Part shown: in pieces, positions 37,091-45,900 of the stretch
Layout of the letters: each line of letters opens with the position of its first letter
Numbering within the stretch: position 1 is the first letter of the stretch
Assembly: GCF_007751035.1 (NCBI RefSeq)
Contig: NZ_CP036433.1
Span: 1,345,001 to 1,409,000 of the forward strand
Length of the DNA stretch: 64,000 nucleotides
From: Lignipirellula cremea
GTDB lineage: Bacteria; Planctomycetota; Planctomycetia; Pirellulales; Pirellulaceae
Direction: 5' to 3'
Notes under the pieces: model-generated
Database searches by the model: none
What the model saw: the letters and a program-made list of their open reading frames with translations, nothing else
What the model was told of the DNA's origin: nothing
Program-made: the position numbers and the translations under genes

Positions 37091-37948
37091 CTAGCGCAGC
37101 TGCACGGCGGCCCGGGTGCCCATGTCGAGAAAGTTAATTAACACCACCATGTCGGCGTTGAATGCCATGCCCCGGGCGCCGGGCTGGACGTTAAAGCCTT
37201 CGGCGGCCGCACTGCGATAGAACGGCTCCGGCAGCACGCTCGACATCTGGAACAGCACATGCGCCAGCGGGTCGGGCATCCCTTGTTCGACCGAGGGAAA
37301 AACCACCGGGTCGCCCGCCGTCATCGACAGATGGCAGTTGAACAGCAGCACGTTGCCGTCGTTGGTGGCCAGACTGGTCACCGCCTGGGCGTAGGGGATA
37401 GGATCGCCGTCTTGCGATTCGCCGTCGGTGATGTGGATCACAATCGGCGGAAAACTATTGGGATGGCCGGCAATCCAGTTCTGCAGCACGCCGTACGCGT
37501 AGTGCAGCACATGGCACATGGGCGTGCTGCCTTCCATAATGGGATCGACCCAGATCGGATTGTCGGTGGGGATCTCCATCCATTCGCCCGTTTCTTCATC
37601 CTGCAGTCGCTGCACCGAGCTATCGATGCGGGCCGGATGGTTGCCGATGTCAGAAATTGACACCAGCTGCCGGCCGGCCAGCGGGCCGGTCAAGGAGGGC
37701 TCAATGATCGGCTGGGCCTGCTGGTCGGTGCGGTACCCGATCACGCCGACATCCATCCAGTCGCGGATGCCTTCGTCGCCCGAGGCGCGAATCGCCATGT
37801 TATGCAGCCAGCCGTTGACGGCCGCGGCCAGTTCGTCGCACTTGCGTCGATCCGATCCGCCCAGCGGCTCTTCCATCGAAAATGACTGATCCAGTAAAAA
37901 CAGGATGCATGCCTTGTTGTCGCGGCTGATCTCTCGTTGGTAGGGCAT
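37091..37948 (-). CDS. von Willebrand factor A (TerY-like) protein
   Basis: 285 residues. The MIDAS motif DxSxS is present as DQSFS (D20, S22, S24), with the later MIDAS aspartate in HITDGESQDG. The N-terminus lacks a signal peptide, so it is cytosolic. The domain is like the stand-alone vWA proteins (TerY/TerF-type) that assemble with PP2C phosphatases and kinases. The C-terminal ~80 residues (DPLAHVLFQMSSVLPEPFYRSAA) extend the domain. It is the upstream gene of the vWA-PP2C pair. Confidence 0.82.
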   Translation of the reverse strand: MPYQREISRDNKACILFLLDQSFSMEEPLGGSDRRKCDELAAAVNGWLHNMAIRASGDEGIRDWMDVGVIGYRTDQQAQPIIEPSLTGPLAGRQLVSISDIGNHPARIDSSVQRLQDEETGEWMEIPTDNPIWVDPIMEGSTPMCHVLHYAYGVLQNWIAGHPNSFPPIVIHITDGESQDGDPIPYAQAVTSLATNDGNVLLFNCHLSMTAGDPVVFPSVEQGMPDPLAHVLFQMSSVLPEPFYRSAAAEGFNVQPGARGMAFNADMVVLINFLDMGTRAAVQLR

Positions 37949-38329
37949 GGCGGACCAATACGGCTAGAGGCGATTCACACAGGGACGCTTCGCCAGGCGG
38001 CGATTCTCCCGCCGGCAACAGTTCCAGCCGTGTCGGGCGTCAACTCTTTCCACGCGGGAAAGCGGCCCGTCAGGAACAACGGCGCCCAGGCACAAGCTGC
38101 AGTTTCATGCAATCGTTGTAAGGAGTTTGCCCCGTACTTGCAACCAGTTGAAAACGCCCGCTGCTTCCTCTGCCAGGGTTCTCTCCCTTTAAGCCCCGCG
38201 GGGAATTCCGCCTGTCGTGTGAAATGTTATAATCCGGCCCCAGCCAGCCCCGCCGCGATCCCCTTGCCAGGCAGGCCCGGCGATCGCCCGTGCTGACGCT
38301 CTTCGACCCGTTCTTGAGGGAGTTACGGA
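37949..38329. other. Intergenic region upstream of the octaheme gene
   Basis: 381 bases between divergent units (vWA minus, cytochrome plus). An extended -10 element sits at 38225-38233; nothing else is recognised. Confidence 0.5.
38225..38233 (+). promoter_or_regulatory. Extended -10 promoter of the cytochrome unit
   Basis: TGTTATAAT matches an extended -10 (TGnTATAAT) without a clear -35. Transcription would start about 90 bases before the cytochrome ATG. The identical 9-mer precedes the GAF-SpoIIE gene at 55625. Confidence 0.5.
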
Positions 38330-39691
38330 ATGCGCTTCGCCGGAATTCTTGTCGCCTTGTTAATTGGAGTCGGGCTGGTCGCGGGGGCCATGCTGGTCAA
38401 TCGCCAGCGACCGCGGTCCGAGACCAGCCAGCCAAACATCTCGCTGGTCAGGGCGACCGGCAAGTGCGCCCAGTGCCATCGGCAGGAAACGTCGGCCGTG
38501 GTGCATCAGTTTGAACGCAGTCCGCATGCGGCCCATGGGGTCAACTGCCTGGACTGTCATCGGCCGATGCAGGGCCAGGACAGCCTGGATCATCGCGGCT
38601 TTGTCATCGCCAAAAGTCTCACGTCGCAAAACTGCGCGCAGTGCCATGCGACCGAGTACAACCAGTTTTTGCGCAGTCGCCATGCCGCTCCCGCCTGGGC
38701 GGCCGTCGCCGGCTCAGCCGACTTTACGCCGGAACAGATCGCCCATGCTGAGAAGTACCATGCCGGCGCGGTGCTTCGCCCGGCGAACGCCCTGTCGCAT
38801 CTGGAAGGGCCAGCCGCCGTCACGGCGGGCTGCAACTCGTGCCATGCGATCGGCAAGCCAAACACCGACGGCTCCATCGGCAGCTGCACCGATTGCCATA
38901 CCCGCCATAACGCTTCGGTGGCGATGGCCCGCGAACCCCAGACCTGCGGCCAGTGCCATATGGGCCCTGACCACTCGCAGATTGAAATCTATAACGAATC
39001 CAAACACGGGGTGATCTTTCATGCGCAGCGCGGCTCCTTTCACCTGGACGCCGATCCCAAAAAGCTGACCACCGCCGACATGCCGGCGCCCACCTGCTCG
39101 ACCTGCCACATGAGCGGCCTGGAAGGACAGAACGTCACGCACGACACGTCGGAACGATTGAGCTGGTATCTGTTCGCCGCCCAGTCCGAAAAACGGCCCG
39201 CCTACGCCCGCAGCCAGGACGCCATGAAAGAAACCTGCCTGAAGTGCCATACGCGGCCCGCCATCGACCAGTATTACACCGAGGCGGAAGAGGTCGTCCA
39301 GTCGACCAATGACCGCGTCGCCGCCGCCACGAAGATCATTGACTCCCTCCGCGCCGAAGGGCTGCTCACCCCGGCGCCCTTCGACGAGCCGATCGAATTT
39401 GTCTATTTCGATTACTGGCATTACTGGGGACGTACGGCCAAGCATGGCGCCTTCATGGGCGGAGCCGACTTTGTGCAGTGGCATGGCAACTACGAACTGC
39501 TCCGCTCCTTGACCGAGCTGGAAGCGATGGCCGCGGAAATCCGTCGCACCAAAAAGGAAACGCAGGAAGAGTCGGCTGCGACAAAAGACGCGACAAAAGA
39601 AAGCGTCGTCAGCGACACGCCGCCGGCGCCTGTTGATCGCGATACGTCTGACAGTGATACGTCTGACAGCAGGCCGGAGAACGACTCATGA
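38330..39691 (+). CDS. Octaheme c-type cytochrome, HAO-like
   Basis: 453 residues. An N-terminal hydrophobic helix (FAGILVALLIGVGLVAGAMLV) acts as signal-anchor. Eight CxxCH heme sites follow at 46, 73, 102, 168, 186, 206, 256 and 303. The spacing and motifs such as ESKHGVIFHAQRGSFH and GGADFVQWHGNYELLRSLTELE resemble hydroxylamine-oxidoreductase-type octaheme cytochromes. The catalytic status cannot be read: whether the Tyr that cross-links to the active heme in HAO is present (candidates lie after the last heme) needs alignment. The C-terminal 45 residues are disordered (DTSDSDTSDS). It is probably periplasmic and anchored. Its stop overlaps the next gene by ATGA, so the two are translationally coupled and likely work together in electron transfer or nitrogen-oxide chemistry. 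Confidence 0.85.
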   Translation: MRFAGILVALLIGVGLVAGAMLVNRQRPRSETSQPNISLVRATGKCAQCHRQETSAVVHQFERSPHAAHGVNCLDCHRPMQGQDSLDHRGFVIAKSLTSQNCAQCHATEYNQFLRSRHAAPAWAAVAGSADFTPEQIAHAEKYHAGAVLRPANALSHLEGPAAVTAGCNSCHAIGKPNTDGSIGSCTDCHTRHNASVAMAREPQTCGQCHMGPDHSQIEIYNESKHGVIFHAQRGSFHLDADPKKLTTADMPAPTCSTCHMSGLEGQNVTHDTSERLSWYLFAAQSEKRPAYARSQDAMKETCLKCHTRPAIDQYYTEAEEVVQSTNDRVAAATKIIDSLRAEGLLTPAPFDEPIEFVYFDYWHYWGRTAKHGAFMGGADFVQWHGNYELLRSLTELEAMAAEIRRTKKETQEESAATKDATKESVVSDTPPAPVDRDTSDSDTSDSRPENDS

Positions 39692-40530
39692 GCGGCGAAC
39701 TGCCTGCCGGCCGCATGTTGCGGGTGCGCGCGGTCGAAGCGTTTGCCGCTTTGAACCTGGCGTTCCTGTCGTTTGATGTGTACCTGGCCCATTCGGCCAA
39801 TGCGTTCGCCCATCCGGCCGAGTGGATTCCGATCCCGTTCGGGGTAACGGCCTTGGCGCTGGCGACCGGCGTGGTGCGTGATATTCGCGGACCGGGGGCA
39901 TGGTGGGGCGGGGCGATCGTGGGACTGCTCTCGATTCTGGTCGGCCTGGCCGGCATGTTCCTGCACCTGGACGCCGTCTTTTTTGAAACGCTTACGCTCA
40001 AGTCGCTCGTCTTTACGGCTCCGTTTTCGGCCCCGCTGGCATACGTGGGCGTCGGCCTGCTGCTCTGGCTGAATCGGATGGAAACGGGCTCCGCCGACTG
40101 GGGCCGCTGGGTGCTGATGCTGGCCTGGGGCGGCTTTCTGGGGAACTTCGCGCTCTCCGCATTGGATCATGCTCAGAACGGTTTTTTCCATCCGACCGAA
40201 TGGATCTCCGTGTTTGCGGCCGCCGCGGCGGTCGGCGTTCTGCTGATGGTCGTGCTGCTGCCGCGGGACCGGATCCTGCTGGCGAGCTGCGCCGGCGTGC
40301 TGCTGCTGGAAGCGGGCGTCGGCGTGCTGGGCGCCGGACTGCATCTGATTGCCGATTTGGAAGGGGCGTCGGATTCGTTGTGGGATAACCTGGTATACGG
40401 CGCGCCGGTTTTCGCCCCGTTGCTGTTCACCAATCTGGCGCTGCTGGCGGCGATCGGGCTCTGGGATCTGTTCGCCCCGGAAACCGCCGTACCGGCCCCT
40501 GCCCGGCAAACGCCAGCGGCGTCTTCGTGA
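39688..40530 (+). CDS. Polytopic membrane protein with duplicated His-rich unit
   Basis: 280 residues, about eight hydrophobic helices. The protein is two copies of a unit of about 126 residues. Copy 1 has H35, H42 and H93; copy 2 has H161, H168 and H219, so both copies have spacings of 7 and 51. The local motif is HxxNxFxHPxEW (35-46 and 161-172), then LHL (92-94 and 218-220), then AP-APL (111-117 and 239-245). Histidines at such positions could hold b hemes or form a quinone site. It overlaps the octaheme cytochrome gene by 4 bases and is the likely membrane partner. I do not recognise the family. Confidence 0.78.
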   Translation: MSGELPAGRMLRVRAVEAFAALNLAFLSFDVYLAHSANAFAHPAEWIPIPFGVTALALATGVVRDIRGPGAWWGGAIVGLLSILVGLAGMFLHLDAVFFETLTLKSLVFTAPFSAPLAYVGVGLLLWLNRMETGSADWGRWVLMLAWGGFLGNFALSALDHAQNGFFHPTEWISVFAAAAAVGVLLMVVLLPRDRILLASCAGVLLLEAGVGVLGAGLHLIADLEGASDSLWDNLVYGAPVFAPLLFTNLALLAAIGLWDLFAPETAVPAPARQTPAASS

Positions 40531-40679
40531 GTCACGAGGCGGCCAAAACCAGCAGAATCGCCGGGAGAAAAGGTTTTCCTGCTTCGTCGGGACGAAAACT
40601 TTCTTGCCACGCCAGCAGGGCCATGCTTAGATAGCTTTACGCTGTTTTTTCTCCTGCGGTCCTGGTGAAAGTGTTTCCG

Positions 40680-41291
40680 ATGTCGAAAGTTTTGCTCACT
40701 GCCTTTGGCGAGTACGGGGAGTGGGCGCAGAATGCCAGCTGGCTGGCCGTGGTCGCCTTGACCCGCAACCTGCCCGACGACCTGCAGCTGACCACGCGGC
40801 TGTATCCGGTCGACTTTGATCTGGCCCTGCCGCAGCTCACCCAGGAGCTGGCGAAAAACTACGATTATGTGCTGCACGTTGGGCAGTCGCCGGGCTCCAG
40901 TCGCATCCAGCTGGAAGCAATCGGCCTCAACATCGCCGGCCGGGTCGAGCAGCAGCCGCACGAATTCCAGCCGCTGGCTGAGGGCGGACCCGTCGCCTAT
41001 CAGAGCGCCTTGCCGCTGGGCGACTACACGCTCAAAATTCGCGAACAGGGCATTCCGGTCGAAGTCTCGCATCATGCGGGCGTGTATCTGTGCAACGCCT
41101 TTTTGTACTGGACGCACCACCAGGCCGCCGTGCAGCAGTTGCAAACCCAGGCGACGTTCGTCCATCTGCCGCTGGCGACTTCGCAGGTCGTCGGCATGCG
41201 AAGAGAATACCCTTCCCTGCCCAGCGAGACGGCCGCCCAGGCGCTGTTGATCCTGCTGCAGGAACTGGCCGGCCCCGCCAAATTGGCGTAA
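40680..41291 (+). CDS. pcp: Pyroglutamyl peptidase I (peptidase C15)
   Basis: 203 residues of the C15 cysteine-peptidase fold. The catalytic triad can be placed: E79 in SSRIQLEAIGLN, C138 in HHAGVYLCNAFLYW, and H162 in FVHLPLA. The N-terminal KVLLTAFGEYGEW matches the family start (VLLTGFxPF in others). It removes N-terminal pyroglutamate from peptides in the cytosol. ATG 40680 fits the family; GTG 40665 is an alternative. It is convergent with the DJ-1 fusion gene. Confidence 0.85.
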   Translation: MSKVLLTAFGEYGEWAQNASWLAVVALTRNLPDDLQLTTRLYPVDFDLALPQLTQELAKNYDYVLHVGQSPGSSRIQLEAIGLNIAGRVEQQPHEFQPLAEGGPVAYQSALPLGDYTLKIREQGIPVEVSHHAGVYLCNAFLYWTHHQAAVQQLQTQATFVHLPLATSQVVGMRREYPSLPSETAAQALLILLQELAGPAKLA

Positions 41292-41323
41292 GCCGTCGCA
41301 CGTTGCTGAAGGTAGTCGACGTC

Positions 41324-42763
41324 TTACTCGCTCAACATCCGAGCCAGCACCACGCCGAATTGCCGGGCGGCGATGTCGTCTTCGCCCGTGATGATTTTGC
41401 CGTCGACCAGCACGTCGTCGATTGAGCTGCGGGGATTGCCGATCGACTGCGGAGGCGACAGCCGCGCGCCGTTCGCTTCCTCATTCCAGCGCGAAGAGGG
41501 CTGTGTCCGCCCTGCCCCCGGGCTGTAAACGCCGGCCGGACCGTCGCGCGTGGGAGCGACCACATTCTTGCCGGCGATCGGGCTCTTCCCGTCGACTCGC
41601 GCCCAGGCCAGCACCGAGACGCCATGGCACAAGGCGCCGACGATTTTGTCCTGCGCGATAAACTCATTGATCAGCCGGTTGGCCGCCGCTTTGGTCTGCC
41701 GGTCGCCATTGTAGGCCCGGTTGATGTACTCGCCAGGGAAGGCGAACTGGTACATCGAGGAGCCCCAGCCGCCGGAAAACATGATCGCCCGATAGTCGGC
41801 CGCATCGACATCCGCCAGGGCGATGTCGGCCTGCACCACGCCGGAACCCGTTTGCCCTGATCCGTTATGCGGCGTGCAGGCTCCTTTGCGACCGGCCCCC
41901 ACCACCACGCGAAAGCCGGCCCGCTCCAGCTCCTGCCGCGGCTCGGCGTACTCACGATAGAAGAAATCCGTGTTGGCGATCACCAGCAACACGGACCCTT
42001 TCCCGCCCCCCGGCGAAGCCCCGCGACCTGCGGGCGTCGTTGTTGTCGGAGCCGAGGGCCTGACGGGACGCGACGCAGTCGTCGACGGCCGTGGCATCGG
42101 CGTGCTGGAAGACGGCGTGCTGTTTGACGATGCGGCGGCGAGCTGTGTGGCGTTGCCCAGCGGCCGCACTTCGATCCGGTGAAACGTGGCGGCGGCCGCG
42201 TAAGAGCCGATGCCCAGGGCGTGGGTGTTTTCGATCCGCCACAGCGGCAGCATGCTCAGGTCGCTGCCGTCGCTGCGATGCGTGGCCAGCACCTTGCCGT
42301 CGAGCAGAGCCCGCACGTGGTCGTGTCGGACTTCGACGACAGCGGTGTACGTCTTGCCGTTCTCCAGGGTGCAGCCTTCGGTTTGCGTGCCGTTCTGCCG
42401 CAGGTCTTCCCCCGCGATCCGCTGCAGCCCGGCCAGGTGCTGGCCCCAGGCGTCGAGTTCAAAAGTCGCCTGACCTGTTCCGTGAGGAAAGATCAGGGCG
42501 ATCGAATGCTGGCCCGACGTCCGCGTGAACTGCACCCGAAAATCGTACTCCCCCTGCGGCGTATACGGCAGCTGCAGCCGGGCGGCGGCGACGGCCGAGG
42601 TCGTCCATTCGCCATCGACTTTTCGCCATTCTCCCGCGGCGGCCTGCGCCGGATCGGCTTTCGCCGCGAGGTCGATCCAGCCCTCTTCCGCCGCCGATAG
42701 CGGAGCAGAAAGAACAACCGGCAGCAGCAGGGAGGCCAGCAGGCCAGCCCCCCGCTTTGTCAT
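41324..42763 (-). CDS. Secreted DUF1080-like/DJ-1-PfpI fusion protein
   Basis: 479 residues: a signal peptide (MTKRGAGLLASLLLPVVLSAPLSA), an N-terminal beta-sandwich of the 3-keto-disaccharide hydrolase (DUF1080) or LamG-like type (about 30-210, GEWRKVDGEWTTSA ... FHRIEVRPLG), a Ser/Thr/Pro linker, and a C-terminal DJ-1/PfpI domain (about 260-479) with the nucleophile elbow GALCHGVSVLAWA. The fusion suggests an exported hydrolase or glyoxalase-like domain targeted to polysaccharide. ATG 42763 is chosen over an upstream GTG because it begins the signal peptide. Confidence 0.78.
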   Translation of the reverse strand: MTKRGAGLLASLLLPVVLSAPLSAAEEGWIDLAAKADPAQAAAGEWRKVDGEWTTSAVAAARLQLPYTPQGEYDFRVQFTRTSGQHSIALIFPHGTGQATFELDAWGQHLAGLQRIAGEDLRQNGTQTEGCTLENGKTYTAVVEVRHDHVRALLDGKVLATHRSDGSDLSMLPLWRIENTHALGIGSYAAAATFHRIEVRPLGNATQLAAASSNSTPSSSTPMPRPSTTASRPVRPSAPTTTTPAGRGASPGGGKGSVLLVIANTDFFYREYAEPRQELERAGFRVVVGAGRKGACTPHNGSGQTGSGVVQADIALADVDAADYRAIMFSGGWGSSMYQFAFPGEYINRAYNGDRQTKAAANRLINEFIAQDKIVGALCHGVSVLAWARVDGKSPIAGKNVVAPTRDGPAGVYSPGAGRTQPSSRWNEEANGARLSPPQSIGNPRSSIDDVLVDGKIITGEDDIAARQFGVVLARMLSE

Positions 42764-42872
42764 CAGGCAACGAAAATCCACAGCTTCCCCCCCAGTTCAA
42801 GTCAAGGCAGTGCGCACGTATCGACGGCAGGGCGACAAGGCCGCCCCAGGATACAGAACCGGACCGCATAAC

Positions 42873-42897
42873 AAAAAAACGGAAAGTGGCTGTTTCC
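42873..42897 (-). terminator. Rho-independent terminator
   Basis: Stem GGAAA / TTTCC with loop GTGGCTG (42881-42897), followed on the minus strand by GTTTTTTT. It ends the PQQ-propeller gene. Confidence 0.75.
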
Positions 42898-42917
42898 TTC
42901 GGCTGCGTCTGCGTCGC

Positions 42918-45900
42918 CTATTCCAGGGTAACCTCGATCCCGGACAGAATCGAATGGGAACCGGAGCTGGCGGGAAGTTCGATCAGCAGCTTGTCCTTCA
43001 CTTCGATCCCTTTGAAGATTCTGACCAGCGGCTTGCCGGAACCGCCGGCCAGGGCGGCCACATCAAAGTCGGCCGCGACCGTTTGCCCCTGCAGCCGGAT
43101 CGCAAACTGACGCTGGCCCGCATCCGCATGCTGCAGATCGGCAAACGACAACTTCACCGTATATACGCCCGGGCCGTCGTCGGGACCGCGTAGCGGCAAC
43201 TGCAGGGACTGCAGTCCCTGGGCGCCCGAGTTGAACACCCAGGGGGCCGCTTCGCCTTCGATCGTCAGCGACTCTTCGTTCTGGGCGTAGTACTCGCCGT
43301 CCGGTGCGAGCTTGTCTTCCACGTCGAGATCCAGCTCCAGGCGTCCGACCAGATTCGGACGCGGCCAGGCGAGCCACAGCTGGCCGAGCGAATCCCGGCG
43401 GTCGCCCGGCGCTCCCAGATTGACGTTCATCTGCTTGACCGGCAACGAGTCGCCGGAGCTGCTGTAAATCCGCCAATTGCCGCGATTTTCCCGCGGTTCC
43501 AGCACCACGGTGGCGGCGATGGAGAACTGACAGACGCAGCCGGCGCTGGCCTCCGGGATCATCACCAGGCCATTGCCCGGAATGACATTCACCCAGCAGC
43601 CGGTGCGATGGCCGGCGAAGTGGCTCACGCCGGAGTCCGAGTACAGATCGTAATAGCCGGTAAAGCCGCTGCGGAACAGCAGCATGTTGGGCGTGGCCGT
43701 GATCGGCCCGCAGTGGTGGCCCGGTCGGCTGAACTGCCAGGCGGTCTGCTCGCCGGTGAGCGGATGGGCGCGCATTTTCTGCTCGCCCGAACGCAAGGCG
43801 AAGGCCCACGGCTCGGCGTAGATTTCATTATCGACGATGATCGGCCGATGCCGGTAGTTGGCGTCTTTCGACCAGAGCTTCTTCCCCGTGTCGGCGTCCA
43901 GCACCAGCAGTCGGCGTTCGTTGAACTGGCCTGACAGGAACTGGCGCCAGTAATGGCCGTTGGCGTTGGCGCCGCAGATCAGCACGCAGTCGTCGTGGAC
44001 CATCAGCGTGAGGTTGCCGCCGCCGATGCCGATCCGGCTGCAGTCGGTCACGTCGACCGCCTTGGACCAGAGCAACTCACCCGTCTTGGCGTCCAGGGCG
44101 ACGGCCGTGCGGACATCGAGCGCCTTCAGTTCGGCTTCTTTCTTTTTCGCCTCTTCGGGCGTCAGGTTCTGCAGCTCGGTTTTATCGGCCGCCAGCAGGG
44201 CGGAGCGGGCTTCGGCCGTGATGGAACTGTCGATGAAGTACGCCTTGCCGTCGTTCAAGGCGATCGTCACATGCAGGATGTTCTGGCCGCGATGGATCCA
44301 GCTGCGTTTCTGCGTTTTCAGGTCGATGGCAAAGAAGGCGTCGGTGTCACTCTTCACCTGGTGACCCCGGCGCCGCAGGGCGGCCGCCAGTTCGCTCCGC
44401 AGGGTGCTGGCGCCGTAGAGCATGCCGTCGTGTACGGCCACATAGCCCCAGTGCCGGGGCGCCTGGTCTTCGGCCGGCGGCGTTTCGTAAACAGCGACGA
44501 TCTTCCCCGTGGCGGCGTCGTACTGGGTGCACTGGTTGTCCACGGCGACAAACAGCCAGTCATCGCTGGCGGCGAGGTTGCTCGTTTCTTCGTTATTGAA
44601 AACGCCCGTCCGCAAGGCGCCGGGGTTCTTCACCTCCCACAGGAACAGGCCGTTGTAGGCGTCGTAACAGAGGATCGACTCGAAGCCCTGGATGAACATG
44701 CGGCCGTTGGTCGACAGCGGCGCGGCCGCCGCATCGTGGCGATTGATCATGGCGGCCGGGCCCGGATCGCCGTACCAGAGCACGCCAAGCGAACCCTTGA
44801 CGCGGTAATCGCTGCTCATCATGGTGTTGGACGTGTCGCCGTACTGATGCGACCAGTCGCCCGCCCCCAGCAGCTTCTCGCGAGCGACGACCAGCGAGCC
44901 GTCGGTCTTCTGCGCGGCGTTCTGTCCCGCCAGTTCGCCCCGATCAATCGCGACCGCAGCGGACGTCAGCCAGGCGGCCGCCTGGCCCGCTCCGGGTGCG
45001 GCCGGCGGAACCAGCCAGCACTGTTTGCCGCCGCACGGTTTGAGGCAGCGATCCAGCTCGCTTTGCTCCACCGGAACCTGACCGGTCAGCAGTAGCGTAT
45101 CCGAGACGATCAGGTTGGCGAAGTAATTCGACAGCGGCAAGTGTTCGCCCGACGCGTGAATGAACGTGATGCGGGAGCCATACAGGCCGGCCTTGTCGAG
45201 GGCCGTCTGGGCGGCCGTGATCTTGGCCGGGTCGGACTCCACGCAGTAGATGCGCAAGTCGCTCTGCCGGGCCAGTTCATACGCCAGGCGTCCCTGCTCG
45301 CCGCCCGCCACCAGGCAAAAGCCGCGGCGGACGCCCGACTGTTCCAGGATCTGGGCCGCCGCCGTCTGGTACATGTCGGTCAGTTTGTCGGCCGCATAGG
45401 GCTGGTCGGTACGTGCTAGCGGATACGGGGTCGGGGCTGCTTCTTTTCCGGGAAAGTAGCCGTAGATTTTTCCCTGGCTGGTGCTGACGATCAGTCCCCC
45501 CGCGGCGCCGACCAGGCTGGATGCTTCCCCTTCGACCGCAGCCGACCAGACGGACTGGCCGTCGCTGACGCGATACGCTTCGACTTTATCAACGCCGCCT
45601 GCGACGACCCAGTCGCCGCTGACGATCAGGCTGGCGTCGCACGAGCTTTCGACCGACCAGAGCACGCCCACATCGGACAGTTTGGCGGCCCGTTCTTTCA
45701 GCTCGACATACAGCCGCTGGTACTCGGCCGCAGGCATGTCGCTCCGGCGTCTGCCCAGGGCGTAGATCTCCAGGTTCACCGCCTGGCGGGCGACGGTCGC
45801 CGCGGCATGTTCGGCCCGATCGATGGCGACCACCTTTTTGCCATCGGCGATAAAGCCCTGGCGATTGCTGATCGCCAGTTGCCGGCCGCCAATCCAGGCG

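Noticed and set aside
27535-37948. The membrane kinase at 27.5-30.2 kb as the third member of the vWA-PP2C pair
   Set aside because: It is about 6 kb away with unrelated genes between, and it has a zinc ribbon and membrane domains unlike TerY-P kinases.
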